Below are positions 14,240-25,619 of a stretch of 64,000 nucleotides of DNA, piece by piece. The position numbers and the translations under genes are program-made. The stretch's first letter is position 1. The number at the start of each line of letters is the position of its first letter. Source of the stretch: Actinomucor elegans (taxonomy: Eukaryota > Mucoromycota > Mucoromycetes > Mucorales > Mucoraceae). The DNA is taken from NCBI GenBank assembly GCA_026027325.1, contig JAMSLZ010000009.1:868001-932000 (forward strand), given 5' to 3'. The notes under the pieces are model-generated. The model did no database searches, had not been told where the DNA came from, and was given only the letters and a program-made list of their open reading frames with translations.

Positions 14240-15065
14240 TGTAGAGAGTGAACAGCGTACAAGGAAATCTAAACTAAACTAAGCTGACTGCAAATATTAA
14301 AGGAGAAGATGGAGTTAACTTTCCTGAATAGACCGACTGATACCTTGGCGGTTGAGAGCTTCAACAGAGGAATATAGAAGGAGTGTATCATTGACAGTAC
14401 TATGGAAGTGCGGTTTCTATACACTTACCAGCATAATAATGATAACCATGACGGTAGAGACTCCTGACTTCGATTGTCGTTTTCAATATTTTCGTGTCCA
14501 TTCGACTTCTGATACAATTGTTATTACAATTGGAGACAGTATTTTCTCTAAAATAAATGGAATCATACTGTGTACCACACAACTTCTATAATTTCACTAG
14601 TGAGTGACAAGTTCAGAGCCTCTAAATAACAATTCAGTAGCACAGCAATATAATCCGCTTTAGATAAAAAAAGATTTTCAATAAGATTCAGACAGCAAAT
14701 ACGACTGATAACAATGTAATTCAACACTATCAAATAAAGCAGAACATGAGTGATGTTGGCATTATTCAATGCGTTACTTACAAGTGCCAAAATTTAGTTG
14801 TAATTTTATTAATATGAGGACATAGTCCGCATCAGATAGCATTTATCAACCATTTTCATCATATTTACTTTAGTTTTTTCCAAGTAATTAAAAAAAAAAA
14901 CTTTTTGTCTTCTGCATCCATCCAATCATCATAATCAGAAATGTAGAAAATTATTCTTTTTAGGCCTTCTTTTTGTACATCATTCAAGCTATCCATCTGG
15001 CTTCTATCAGACCCATCAGTAGTACTGAGAATATTATGCAATTTCACGCTGTTATCAAGCATATA
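14240..15065 (-). pseudogene. Decayed repeat related to that at 63.1-63.4 kb
   Basis: The segment from about 14255 to 14480 aligns with 63110-63345 along its whole length (shared blocks include AACTAAAC, GCAAA, TTAAAGGA, GAGAGC and AATAATGATR). Translated on the minus strand, both copies give similar peptides across stops: here STVMVIIIM and then LYSSVEALNR; there STDMTIII and then LWSFVVALIR. Minus-strand frames 14563-14790 and 14865-15062 may be further pieces. This is evidently the 3' end of a once protein-coding repeated element. The family is not recognised. Confidence 0.4.
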
Positions 15066-15955
15066 ACGTTAGTATAACCTCATATTATTTTGCAATAAAG
15101 TGAATAGACTTACCCAGATAAAATATTTTTCTTTATCACTTTTTTTTCTTTGCTTTTTTTTGCTGTAGACTTTATATGAGAGCCAACTGACACTAATAAT
15201 CCGAGAATTACCATATTATCTTTTTTATGTACCTGGCGTAAGTGTGGTGAAATAAGTAATATAATTTTTTAAATCAGTTTATCATCGTCTTTTATCTAAC
15301 AATTATTGTTTTTGTATCAGCATTTGTTTTTCTCTTATTCTTAAAGTTGGAAGGTCCAAGCATACTTCTTTTTTTTTTTCTTTTTTTTCCAACAGCTGGT
15401 TCGTAATATTACAAATCATAAATCCACTGTACCAGAAGAGCATTATAACTGTCAACTTCGAGCCTAAGTCTTCGCCCCATTATTGCTTGACTTGTCTGTC
15501 CCTTGGGTGGTCTGTATAAAATTTTATTCAGCAATATCACTTTATATTGCCTCCTATTTCCCAGCAATGAAAAAAAGATGGTAGATCATTATTATAAAAA
15601 TATTTCCATGTTTGCTATACTATATATTATGTATATAAATGTGAATGCAGATCACCAACTTGGGGCCATCAAAAATCTATGTATACTGAAATTTGAGGTT
15701 AATTCGTGATTATTAACATTATCAAATGTTGGAATGTAGCCGTGTTTCCTATTACCAGGATTAAACGCACTCGGAGTATAAGTGCGTACCTTGGCGCATA
15801 GTAGAAGCATGGAAGAAACATATAATATATTCTATAGGATTAATTTACGATCACCAACCTCATTGAAAATTGAAATGCAACTCTTTTTATTCCGGATCCA
15901 TGTTTTTGTTTACTAAAGCGAAAGTTCAAACAAAAATTTGGAGGGAATGCAACCT

Positions 15956-15983
15956 CCCCCCCCCCCTCCTCCTCCTCCTCCTC
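15956..15983 (+). repeat. C-run and (CTC)n microsatellite
   Basis: A run of about 12 C followed by several CTC triplets. Simple sequence with no assigned function. Confidence 0.8.
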
Positions 15984-16561
15984 ATACTCTAACTGAATAC
16001 ATGTGGTCGCACCCGCAGAGGGCTCTCAGAGGCTGATGACGACCAATTGAGTATAACAAACATAGGACCGGCTAGTATATATAATCCAGTAGATTTAATC
16101 ATTAATAGATCTCTCGGCCGATCCCGATAAAATGGTGCATATGATTAATGAATCATGCTTAGAATGGATGAGCTGCATCTACTAGAGTGTCAGCTTTTTG
16201 TAGAAAAAATATTTAAGGAGGGAGAAAAAAATCGTGTTTTATTCATATTAGTAATAATATCATCCATTCATTTTTTTTTTTTTTTTTATTATAGCATGTA
16301 AAATCAATTTTTCGCATTCTTCGTTCGGAGAACATTACTTTATGGAGTGTAACAATTATGCACAGCTAGTATAAACAAATACTATTGCCAACTTGCTGCT
16401 CCCTTCTAATCAAACTGAAACAATTGATGTACCAGAAAAAAAACATTATGTTTCGTTGATAAATTGCGAGTGGCACGCATCCAATCACTACTGTGTCTCA
16501 TCAAGTATTTTCAAATAATCTTTTTTTACAAGTATTTTCGCGCTTCTTTATTTGCCTTATC

Positions 16562-17191
16562 ATGTTTTCTCTTCCTGCTGATATTATTTTGCATATTCTT
16601 GCGCTTCTACCACTTTCCGATATCTGTCTACTGCTCCAATCCCAACAGTCACAATACTTCCGCGACTTGACCAAGCAAGTGCTGCTTTCACGTGTAAAAC
16701 ATCAGCGCTGGACACTTGCTGTGCTTGCACCTCATGCCTACTTTGCTCTACTCTGTAATCGAGATATCATGACCAGCACTACAAACCAACTGGTATGTGT
16801 TGGCTATAATTCACGGTTAGAATACCTACGATTTGAATCAATAGCTGGCGCCGCTTTATTTGACCTTTCACCGGATGAGGAGCTTGAATTTCAATCGATG
16901 AGACTTTATTGCTCACAATGGATCAAGCCTTACAAGGAACATGATAGGCGTGGGCAAATAAAGTTGGTATGGCGACCTGGCGAACACTCTAAAACAGTCA
17001 ATGAAGATCTGTGTATCCGTTACCATTGCAGCCTATCCGCGGATTTGGACAAATGCGGATTCTGTAAGGAAAATAGCAGGTGTAACAAACATGCTTTCAC
17101 ATCCACATCTACCTGTTTGAAAACTAGACGGTTTGAAATCAAGAGTATTCGAGTTTCATTAGACTGGTTGAGGCAAGGATTAGTGGTTTAG
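16562..17191 (+). CDS. F-box-like protein
   Basis: A single-exon frame of 209 residues beginning at the first ATG (16562). The frame is open upstream but has no earlier ATG. The N-terminus MFSLPADIILHILALLPLSD followed by ICLLLQSQQSQYFRDL matches the F-box pattern (LPxDxxxxIxxxLPxxDxxxL), which binds Skp1 in SCF ubiquitin ligases. The rest (about residues 50-209) has no recognisable repeats (no WD40 or LRR); it contains a Cys-rich patch, YHCSLSADLDKCGFC then KENSRCNKH, near residues 160-185 that might bind metal. Target unknown. The stop is 179 bp before the malic enzyme start, same strand. The F-box call rests on about 40 residues, so function is tentative. Confidence 0.65.
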   Translation: MFSLPADIILHILALLPLSDICLLLQSQQSQYFRDLTKQVLLSRVKHQRWTLAVLAPHAYFALLCNRDIMTSTTNQLVCVGYNSRLEYLRFESIAGAALFDLSPDEELEFQSMRLYCSQWIKPYKEHDRRGQIKLVWRPGEHSKTVNEDLCIRYHCSLSADLDKCGFCKENSRCNKHAFTSTSTCLKTRRFEIKSIRVSLDWLRQGLVV

Positions 17192-17370
17192 GTTTGATGA
17201 GAGGAAATCAGGCTTTTTTTTTCTTATAATAAAACATCATTATGACATTGCCTCATTCCTATTTGCTAAAATCAAGATATAATAGTGCTCCTATTTAAAA
17301 ACAAAAAATAAGAGATTTTATCTACTGCTTTGTTCTTACTTTATTTTACTTTTTTTCCTTTCAATACAAT

Positions 17371-19414
17371 ATGCTTGCCAGATCGATTACACGTTCTCAG
17401 CAACTCTTCAAGACTAACTTGTTGCGTACTGCTTATAAACGCATTCATACTCAAGTACCTTCTTCATCCACTGCTGCAGCTCTATCTGCCATCAAGGAAG
17501 AATCCGGTCATGGTATTGACAGAGCTCAAGTCGTTGAAGTGATTCGTTCTCCATACTACAATACAGGTAAGAATCTAAATAATATAGGGATATATTACAA
17601 ACTAACATGTTTCAAAAAAAAAGGTACCGCTATGCCTACGCGTATGCGTCAAAACTTGAATTTAAGAGGTCAAGCACCGGCTACTGTGGAAACTTTTCAA
17701 AAGCAAGCGGATAGAGCTTTGAAACTGTTGAGATCAAGACAAACTCAATTGGAAAAATATACCTTTATGGCTCAATTGCGCAACAATAACACTCGATTAT
17801 TCTACAAGCTCATCAATGATCATATTGAAGTAATTTTTTTGTTTTTTTTTTTTTTGTTTAAGAGTTTAATAGCAGTACTAACCTTAAATATTACTAAATG
17901 AAGGAATGCGCACCTATTATTTACACCCCAACGGTTGGAGAAGCCTGTCAACGCTATTCGGATATCTATCCTTTCTTGTCACCGCCAGGTTAGTTGTGTG
18001 TTTTTATTATTTATTTATTTTTGAAAATCCGGAAGTAGATAACTCATAGGAATAATTAGGAACGGCTGATGGATTGTATCTTAAACTCAATGATCTTGAT
18101 CATTTGGATGAAATTATTGAAGACTATAAGCAAAGATCGGGAGAGATTCCGGATATTACCGTGATCACTGATGGATCTCGTATTTTGGGTCTTGGTGACC
18201 TTGGTATGAACGGTATGCCTATCAGCATGGGTAAGCTTCAACTCTATGTAGCTGGTGCAGGCATTGATCCTCGCAAAACATTGCCTATTGTTTTGGATTT
18301 TGGCACCAATAACGAAAAGAACTTGGCTGATGAATTCTATTTGGGTGTGCGTGAAAAGAGACCTGATGATACTAAGTTTTATGGTGCTGTGGATAAAGTA
18401 CTCAAGGCACTTACCCGTGCTTTCCCGGACTTGTTGGTGCAATTTGAAGATTTCTCTAGTGAACACGCCTTTGGTCTGTTAAAGGAATATCAGAACAAGA
18501 TCCTTTGTTTCAATGATGATATTCAAGGTACAGGTGCTGTTATCCTTTCTGGTTTGATTAATGCTTTCAGAAAAGTACAAACTGAATCTAATGTCAACTT
18601 GCGTGATCATCGTATTGTTTTCTATGGTGCTGGATCTGCAGCCATCGGCGTTGCACAGCAGATCCAGGAATATTTGGAGTTGGAGCATGGATTAACAGAA
18701 GAAGAAGCGAGAAAGGTGTTCTTTGTTTGTGATTCAAAGGGTTTGATCACGACTGATCGTGGGGATCGTCTTGCAGATCATAAGGTCTATTATGCTAGAA
18801 ATGATAACCAAGGTGCTCAGTTCAAGTCATTGGAAGATATTGTCGACTATGTTAAGCCTACTGCATTGATTGGCCTCTCTTCATCTACTGGTGCGTTCTC
18901 TACTAAAGTACTTGAGCGTATGAGTGAAATCAATGATCAACCTATCGTATTCCCTCTTTCCAATCCATCTACCAAGGCTGAATGTACTTTTGAAGATGCT
19001 ATGAAAGCCACTAAGAACAAGGTCGTATTTGCTTCTGGTACAGCCTTCCCAGCTTATGTTATTCCTGAAACAAAGGAAGTGCGTATGCCTGGTCAAGGCA
19101 ATAATATGTATATGTTCCCCGGCCTTGGTCTTGGTAGTGTGCTGGCTAAACCCCAATCTATCACCAACCGCATCATTCTTCGCGCTTCAATGGCTTTGGC
19201 AGACTCTCTTACCGAACAAGAACGTAGTAACGGATGGCTTTATCCTGAATTGAATCGCATTAGAGACGTATCTGCCACAGTTGCTGCTGCTGTTGTCGAT
19301 CAAGCGGTCAAGGATAACATTGCCACTGCTGACTCTGTCAAATCCATTAATCCAAATGAATACCAAGCTTTTGTTCGAGATCGTATGTGGACTCCACGTT
19401 ATGAAAGCGAGTAA
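17371..19414 (+). CDS. NAD(P)-dependent malic enzyme, probably mitochondrial
   Basis: Four exons (17371-17566, 17624-17829, 17904-17988, 18060-19414) give 613 residues. The reaction is oxidative decarboxylation of L-malate to pyruvate and CO2 with NAD(P)+ reduction. Visible: an N-terminal Arg/Ser-rich, acid-free leader (MLARSITRSQQLFKTNLLR) typical of mitochondrial import; YTPTVGEACQRYSDIY near residue 140; the metal-binding region FEDFSSEHAFGLL followed by FNDDIQGTGAV (about 313-323); dinucleotide-binding GAGSAAIG (about 352-359); LSNPSTKAECTFEDA; ASGTAFP; and FPGLGLG. Length and motif order match eukaryotic malic enzymes. In Mucorales malic enzyme is discussed as an NADPH source for lipid synthesis, but the leader here suggests a mitochondrial isoform. 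Cofactor preference (NAD or NADP) cannot be decided from these motifs. Confidence 0.95.
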
Positions 19415-19881
19415 AAAAAAAAGACGCTAGTTTTATATCAATTGCATTGTATTTCCTTTTTCCCTCATATCATATTCATTGTTATGCATTAAACAGGTGT
19501 TGAATAAACCTTCCCCCCCTATCATTGCTTACATTTCTGATAATGTTCTATCATAATACATTACCGTTGGATACTACTGAGTAACACGAGATGTATGGGT
19601 ATACATATTTGATTTGAAAATAGATAAAAAGCCCGCCTAATAACGTACAGCAGAAAAAAGAAGGTGCGTAACAATGAGCCCTATTGTTCTACTAGAATAC
19701 ACAAAAAATCAATTATAGCAGAGAACTATGACTATTGAGGTTTAGTTGAGATACTCAAGCGTGATAAGTCGTTTTTTCTCGTTCTTTTTTTTCTTGATAG
19801 TAACCAGTCGATAGTATATGTAGTAGATGCACGTGTTAAAAAAAAGCTAATAGATGATACAGTTTTATTATATGGTATGAT
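19415..19881. other. Convergent 3' spacer
   Basis: 3' flanks of the malic enzyme and the RGS-membrane gene, which converge here. A+T-rich, with no RNA or small gene seen. Confidence 0.6.
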
Positions 19882-21347
19882 TTACAATCGATGGGATGGA
19901 ATAAAGACAAATATGATAGTAGAAAGTAGTGATAATAGCAAGATGGAGACTAGCCAGAGCCACCCACGCTTACGATGAATTCTTTTCACTGTAATATCCT
20001 GTAGTTCAGAATAGACCATAAATTGAATTTCACTAATAATAAATGTAAGTTTAGTATATAAATACTGTATAGGGATATTAGGAGATCTTACCTTGTACTA
20101 AATATACCAAACCACCAAGCAAATTCTGTTACGCTTGTAATGAGCATCGACCAACCAACAAAAAAAGGAATCAATGGTATCCAGCGTGATGAATGATCCA
20201 GAAAGATAAACGATAATTCTAACGAAAATGCCAGAGTCAAGATAATCACTCCCAACACCAACAGTAGACGTGATGTACCCACACAGACGTTTTTATTCAG
20301 TACATCATCTACAAACAATGGATAATAAAATACGTTCAATATTTCAAATACATGCGATCTCGCTGAATCAAACACAATAGGCTCGGGTCTTTCATTATTT
20401 TCGATCAAATCTTCCAGTGCTCTTCGATGATCGTCTGGTAAATGAATCGTCTGAGCAGCGTCCATGATGGGTGAGCAATACGTGCGATAGATGCGGGTAG
20501 CGTTCTGTACTAGATCATGTCGATTCAGGGACTTGTTTCCTCGAGAAGCATACGCCTCATTAGTCAAAGATCTCGGCGTCAATGGTTGAGGTGGTAAAGG
20601 TGTTAATAGATCATCTGTATCTGGTGTTTCTACATAAGTGGCCATTGGACTTGTTGCAAATCCAGCTCCACCTCTTTGCTGCTGTTGTTGTTGCTCTTTC
20701 TCGGCTGCAGATTCCAAAAATCGACTTAGCCGTTGTCTATTCTGTCGATCAATGCTTTGGAGATAAGCTCGCCATAATTTATCGTGCGTTTCGAGTTCCA
20801 TCAAGAAATTCAAGTTTTGATGAACATTGCGTCTTCTCAAAAAGGCTGCAAAGTTGGACTGTGTCAGTGGACTATATGTATGTAACCTCATCATTTGGTC
20901 TAATGTAGGAAGGCCATTCACGCGCAAATTATAATCTTTTATCTCTTGCCATGCCTCCATGGGCGCAACTGCAAAAGGATCTTGGAAACCGTATGTCTTA
21001 TGCCTTAGGCTTCGATGAGCAGGGGACCGGCTGGGTTGTTGAATCATAGATACACCAGATAGATATGGATTCGTTGTTGTAGTTGGTGTAGTGTTTAAAT
21101 GCGAATCAGTTGAGGAATTATTCAGTTCTGTTAATGGTATAGCAACGCCATGATGAACATGTTTTTCTTCTTCATCTAAAACTTTCCGATTAAGATCGTT
21201 TTCTAATGCTGTTTGAAGTCCAAAGGCATGCAGTCGACTGTTAGCTTGACGAATACTCCACTGTCGTTGGAATGACGAGGTATCGTCTGCATAAGTTGAC
21301 TGCTGTTGGTGAAGTAAATGTGGTTGCGAAGGTTGTGTTTCGTTCAT
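19882..21347 (-). CDS. RGS-domain membrane protein, RAX1-like
   Basis: Two exons (21347-20092 and 20032-19882, intron GTAAGA...TTATTAG) give 468 residues. The N-terminal ~120 residues are Gln/Thr/Ser-rich. From about residue 125, LPTLDQMMRLHTYSPLT and then NFAAFLRRRNVHQNLNFLMEL begin an RGS-like helical domain. It is interrupted by a Gln-rich insert and resumes in LNRHDLVQNATRIYRTYC, ending FEILNVFYYPLFVDDV. Two hydrophobic segments follow (about 352-375, 383-405), and the second exon adds a third, WLWLVSILLLSLLSTIIFVF, near the C-terminus. RGS plus C-terminal membrane helices is the architecture of fungal RAX1 (bud-site and polarity marker). The second exon was deduced: the frame is phase-correct, open, and adds the expected helix. 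Polarity function is inferred from the family. Confidence 0.8.
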
Positions 21348-23567
21348 TAGGAATTAATTTAATTAGATGTTATAAGAATAAAGAAGAGCCATTTTCTCTC
21401 TGTCTCTATTTTAGCTACAATTATTAAAGGTACAATACAACTGTGTGTAACATTCATTCAATCAAGTTTTTTTTTTTTTTTTTTGCCAGCACTTTTAGGA
21501 GCCTGGAGGATTCCCCTTTTTTAATAAAGTGCCGCTGTAAAATTTCATCCCGTTACTATGGTCTCGATGCCCGTTGTTAAGCTCTCTGCGTCTGTTATTA
21601 GGGCGGTGAGATCAGTTGTTATACTAGCGATCTATCAAAATCTAGGCATTATGATGCAATGACCGAAAAAACATGCATTAGGAATGCGTGAATTATAGTT
21701 GTGGGAAATGTTTTAATGTCTTATAATTAAAAAGTAACTTTGTCTGTAATGAGCTTTTCAAATGACACTGGACAACAAATAACACCTGTCATGAATCCAC
21801 TAAAGACGCAGCATAGTTCTTGCTTTTCCAGGCTGCTCAGATTAAGATAAAAGATGATTCAATAGAGATTCCTGTAATACACCCAAAAAAGTAAACGTCT
21901 ACATAAACATTAAAATGCTCGTTAGTCATTATAGTCACCCAAGACCAAGCATTGATCAGCAAAAGTAGACAGAGTTACGGACTTTCTTGGAGGATTCAAA
22001 AGTGATATTCAACAAGTGCACCAATACCATGAATTGATTGAATGATAGTGATTGAGCTAGATATCTGTTAGATTCTCATTAAAATCTTTAAAATTGAACA
22101 ATCGAGCAACAGAGACCAAATCAATCAAGATAATAATTTTATTCTTGGGGTATATGTAGATTAATGTGCATTTTGTCAGATAAATTAATCTTTGTAACAA
22201 TAGCGGTAAGTATAAATGAGGTAAAGAGCACAAAAAGTGCTGCACTTTTTTGTATCTGAAACGATGTCTATTTCTTTAATATTATACATCATTTAACATG
22301 ATTGGAAAGAAACTAACTTGCCTATAATTTATCTTAGATATTTAGGGTTTGAATATAAGTATAATTACCTTTTATTAAGGTTTTAATTTTTCAAGAATAA
22401 GATTCTGGTACTTGATCAAAACTCAAACTTTAAACCAGTAAAGCGGTTATTAATCAACACAAGTGATCTCAACTACTCTCGAATCAAATGTTCCATTTTA
22501 TCATATAGACCACTCTCATAATTAGCTATAGTGTTAACGAAAGCTTTCTTTTGGCTCTAACGTGTAACTTGCTAGTATAAATCGGTGACATTGATGGGTA
22601 ATGATGTGCTTTTCATAATATAATTACATCATTCGTTCCTACAGCGTAAACGATTTCTTATCAATATTGTATATCTAAGAATAGTAACATCTGTATAGCT
22701 CTACTGAGCTTTTCCCTGTGAATTACATTGTTTGATATTCCGTGCTACTATACGCTTGTTTTATGTAGTAATGCCACTTTAAAGGATTTATTTTATAACA
22801 AGCAACTAATGCCCAGATCGAAACCTAAAAACTTCTATGCAATTCATCCTTTTCATATTGACTAATCATCAGATAGAACATGTTCTTAATCAATAACCAA
22901 ACAAGACTAGTTTGGCTTCAAACAGGAATAAGGTACGATGATGCTCATTTTTTTATTTAGATATAAACCAATCGACCTAATTATATACTTAAAGTTGTAG
23001 GCAGCGAAGCGTTACATAGACTTACACCCAATAATCCATTAATAATACTCAAAGCACGGCTAAGAAAATATTATCTAGATCAATGAAATAAAACAGAGTG
23101 CATTTTATTCCTTCAATGTTATATATATATCCTTCTTTTGTTTAATATGATTTTTTGTCTCCATTTATAAGAGCAGCTAAATACATTATTTGCTGTTGTT
23201 ATCGGTTGATCCATCTACTGGTTAGTATAAATTAACATTTTATACATAGTTGCTCATCAAATACCAACTGATACTGACCATTTGATAGTAAAACGTACCG
23301 CGTATATCACTTTATTATTTTGGAGGATCATTTCCTATATCAAACACAGTACTCATTATACTTGTGTTATCACCATTTGTCTCTAAAAACATTAAATATT
23401 ACTATTTTCATTCTATCCATACGTAACACTGTATATTTTATTGTAGATTTGTATAAAAGCTTAATTAAGAGAAAAAAGATGGTCTTTATTCATTTGACAT
23501 TTACTGGCAATCACTTAAAACCAAAAACGTACAACAAAATTATAAAATAATAAAAAATAGTAAAAAA
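21348..23567. other. Gene-poor spacer upstream of tRNA-Ala
   Basis: A 2.2-kb A+T-rich stretch. Upstream of the RAX1-like gene there is a T-run (21465-21484). Small frames (22057-22245 minus, 23320-23550 plus) have no family features. I see no RNA gene before the tRNA. Confidence 0.6.
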
Positions 23568-23640
23568 TGGAGAAGCTGGGCGTCGATCCCAGTGCCTCTC
23601 GCATGCTAAGCGAGCGCTCTACCATTTGAGCTACATCCCC
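23568..23640 (-). tRNA. tRNA-Ala (AGC)
   Basis: On the minus strand the 73-nt sequence folds as a tRNA: acceptor GGGGATG with CTTCTCC plus discriminator A; A box TAGCTCAAATGG; anticodon stem CTCGC/GCGAG with loop TTAGCAT (anticodon AGC); T stem CTGGG/CCCAG with loop ATCGACG. The G3:U70 pair that identifies alanine tRNAs is present. One acceptor position (6:67) is U:U instead of the usual U:A. No intron. A LINE abuts the tRNA 5' end one base upstream (23642), so the natural 5' flank has been replaced by retrotransposon sequence. The internal A and B boxes are intact, so it may still be transcribed. Confidence 0.93.
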
Positions 23641-23641
23641 A
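23627..23641 (+). repeat. Target repeat copy 1 (within tRNA-Ala)
   Basis: TGAGCTACATCCCCA is the complement of tRNA-Ala nucleotides 1-14 plus the base before it. The identical 15-mer recurs at 25605-25619, 37232-37246 and 42101-42115, exactly at the LINE junctions, as expected of a target-site duplication repeated with each insertion. Confidence 0.9.
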
Positions 23642-25171
23642 CTCTTCTTCCGCTAACCAAATTTTTCTACACTTGTTGTAGTGAAAAATTTTTTAAGCAG
23701 TTTAAACACGACTAACCTCAGCAAAACTAATAACCAATCTATCAAAACAGTACTGGCCAACATTTCTGTGTCTTCATCTCCTTCATCTGACAAAATCTCG
23801 TCAAATTCTGAACACATTTGTCCGATTTCGCCATCTCTCCATTGTGAAAACATTACGAAGCAAGATCGCAACATCATCTCTTCCGATCAAGTTCAAACTT
23901 TGTCAGAACCTTCCTCTCCGCCCCAAAAGCACGCTGAATTTTTTTCATTGGGTGTTAAAAGGCAGTTTTCATCGCTTTCACCACCTCTTTTTCAAGCCGA
24001 TTTATTTTCACTTAAAAAAACGTCGACCAGCTACTCACACCTCAAGCCAACCAAACTACAGACACCACCAGCCTTCAGTTTGGATTTTTCACCAGCTACT
24101 GCTCCCACTACCACCAAAATGACCGGTATTGTTGATCAATCAGCATTACAACCATTCATGCAAGAGGTCAATCAGCGTTTGAGTCGACTTGAAGACGCTT
24201 ATAGCGAAATCTTTCGACTGCAAAAGGCTCTTGCAGAATCTGAATCTGCTCGCCGAGCTCTCGAAGCTCAAGTTGCCTCTCTTTTGGCCCCTAAAAAGGC
24301 TAAAATCACCGCCAAGGCTGTTACTCTTCCTCTTCCTTCTTCTGGTGCTGCTGTTGTTGGTAAGTCAACAGCTAGCTATGCTTCTGTTGCTGCCACCAAT
24401 GTGTGCAGCAAGAAACCAAAAAAGAAGACTTTGCTTCCACCACCTCGCCGTGCTGCCGCCACAATTGCTCGCCTCTTTGGCCCTAACACTGGTATCCCTC
24501 CAGGATATCAGTTTGTGTACTACTCTACCTCTGTTCGCCGTCCGTTGAAAGAACTGCGTCAGTCCCTTCAGGCCATTGGCTTGAACAACTCTCGCATTCT
24601 GGATATACAATATCCTACAAGTCGTGTTGTTTCGTTCCTGTTGCATAACGACTATACACTTGAATTTACTACAGCTATGCATGCCAATGGCCGTGGTGGT
24701 TCCCCTTGCCTGGATTTTGATCCTTACGACCCTGCCAACCTCAAGGATCCCAAGTTTGCTTCTCTTTCTGGTGACTTGCGAGTCCAAAAGGCTCGCGAGG
24801 TTGAAAACCTTCGTTGTCTCCGTGCTGTCTCGTTTGTCCGTCGTCCGCTTCGTGTCTCTGTTGCTCGTTCGTTTCTTGAAAAAGAGCGAATAAACCAAAA
24901 GCAATTCGATTCCATTTTGGCTGAAGAACTCGCTGCCCGCTCTGCTTCTTCTCCTCCTGGTCCCACCAGCTCCTCCTCAAGTCCACCCTCTGATGAAAAG
25001 AGGTTAGCAAGGAAACAGCGCTTGTGCTATCTAAGCTATCTCCTTCATCATGACAAGGAAACTGCGTCTCTGTTGTCTCGCGTCCCCTCTCCGACTGTCT
25101 CTCAAGTGGAAGAAGCGGAGATGATGACCGAGTAATTCCCCCGTTTTTTCTCTCGCTCGCCGCTTTGGTCG

Positions 25172-25206
<35 letters not shown>

Positions 25207-25604
25207 TGATCTTTCTTTTCTTCTGGTCCTAGTACCCTTTCCAACGCTGTTTGCTTTTGCTTCTTGTTCTCTCCTTTTTTTCTTGCTTTTTTTGTGGATT
25301 CCCGGATGTTGGTGTATGTCTTTTGGTTTGGCTGCGGTGTGTCTGTCGAGGTGTTCCCCATGTGAACAGTTCCCACCCCCAATCTTCTGCTGCTTCTCAT
25401 CTTTCATCTTTTTTATGTTCTTCTTTTCTTTCCCGTAGTTTTTTGTTGTCTTTTTATAGTTTGGTCTAAACCTCCATTAGGAGCTTAGGATTTATTGTAC
25501 AACCTATAATATAGACTTTTTGCTGCTTTGCTCCTGGTATTGCAACTAAATGCTCCATAGAGCGAATGCATATAGAATACTATCAATAAACAAAATCTTT
25601 AAAC
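23642..25604 (+). mobile_element. LINE A: ORF1-only non-autonomous element
   Basis: This 1.96-kb unit lies between two copies of the 15-bp target repeat. It starts CTCTTCTTCCGC like LINEs B and C and ends with a related 3' tail (ATGCTCCATAGAG...AATCTTTAAAC; B and C have ATGCTCTATAGAG...AATCTTTAAAC). It encodes only an ORF1-type protein; the roughly 470 bp after the stop hold a (CT)n tract (about 25180-25206) and no endonuclease or RT remnant. I infer a HAL1-like parasite that borrows the ORF2 protein of its relatives through the shared 3' tail. Confidence 0.8.
24119..25135 (+). CDS. LINE A ORF1 protein
   Basis: From the first ATG (24119) 338 residues can be read. A predicted coiled coil (LQPFMQEVNQRLSRLEDAY through the Ala/Leu/Glu-rich stretch to about residue 60) is followed by a basic linker and a domain homologous to ORF1 of LINEs B and C (GYQFVYYSTSVRRPLKELR through SFVRRPLRVSVARSFLEKE). 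That domain has an RRM-like beta-alpha-beta look and probably binds the element RNA as a trimeric or multimeric chaperone. No zinc knuckle is seen. The C-terminus is Ser/Pro-rich. The same frame is open for 146 codons upstream (from 23681) without an ATG, ending at a TAG at 23678-23680, so initiation at a non-AUG codon cannot be excluded. Confidence 0.75.
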   Translation: MTGIVDQSALQPFMQEVNQRLSRLEDAYSEIFRLQKALAESESARRALEAQVASLLAPKKAKITAKAVTLPLPSSGAAVVGKSTASYASVAATNVCSKKPKKKTLLPPPRRAAATIARLFGPNTGIPPGYQFVYYSTSVRRPLKELRQSLQAIGLNNSRILDIQYPTSRVVSFLLHNDYTLEFTTAMHANGRGGSPCLDFDPYDPANLKDPKFASLSGDLRVQKAREVENLRCLRAVSFVRRPLRVSVARSFLEKERINQKQFDSILAEELAARSASSPPGPTSSSSSPPSDEKRLARKQRLCYLSYLLHHDKETASLLSRVPSPTVSQVEEAEMMTE

Positions 25605-25619
25605 TGAGCTACATCCCCA
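25605..25619 (+). repeat. Target repeat copy 2 (A/B junction)
   Basis: TGAGCTACATCCCCA directly between the 3' tail of LINE A and the 5' end of LINE B. Confidence 0.9.

Larger units (their letters stand above)
9004..16561. other. Long gene-poor tract with decayed repeats
   Basis: About 7.5 kb without a convincing host gene. It is strongly A+T-rich with many homopolymer runs (for example A-runs at 10263-10284 and T-runs at 16270-16288). Decayed coding relics on the minus strand are listed separately (10677-11340 and 14240-15065), as are a 10-bp tandem repeat and a C/CTC microsatellite. The plus-strand frame 11464-11787 spans the tandem repeat and looks accidental. Confidence 0.6.

Noticed and set aside
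18056..18466. 136-codon minus-strand frame
   Set aside because: Antisense shadow of the malic enzyme exon 4.
24365..25407. Several long minus-strand frames under LINE A
   Set aside because: Antisense shadows of the biased ORF1 codon usage and the (CT)n tract; Arg/Glu-rich low complexity.
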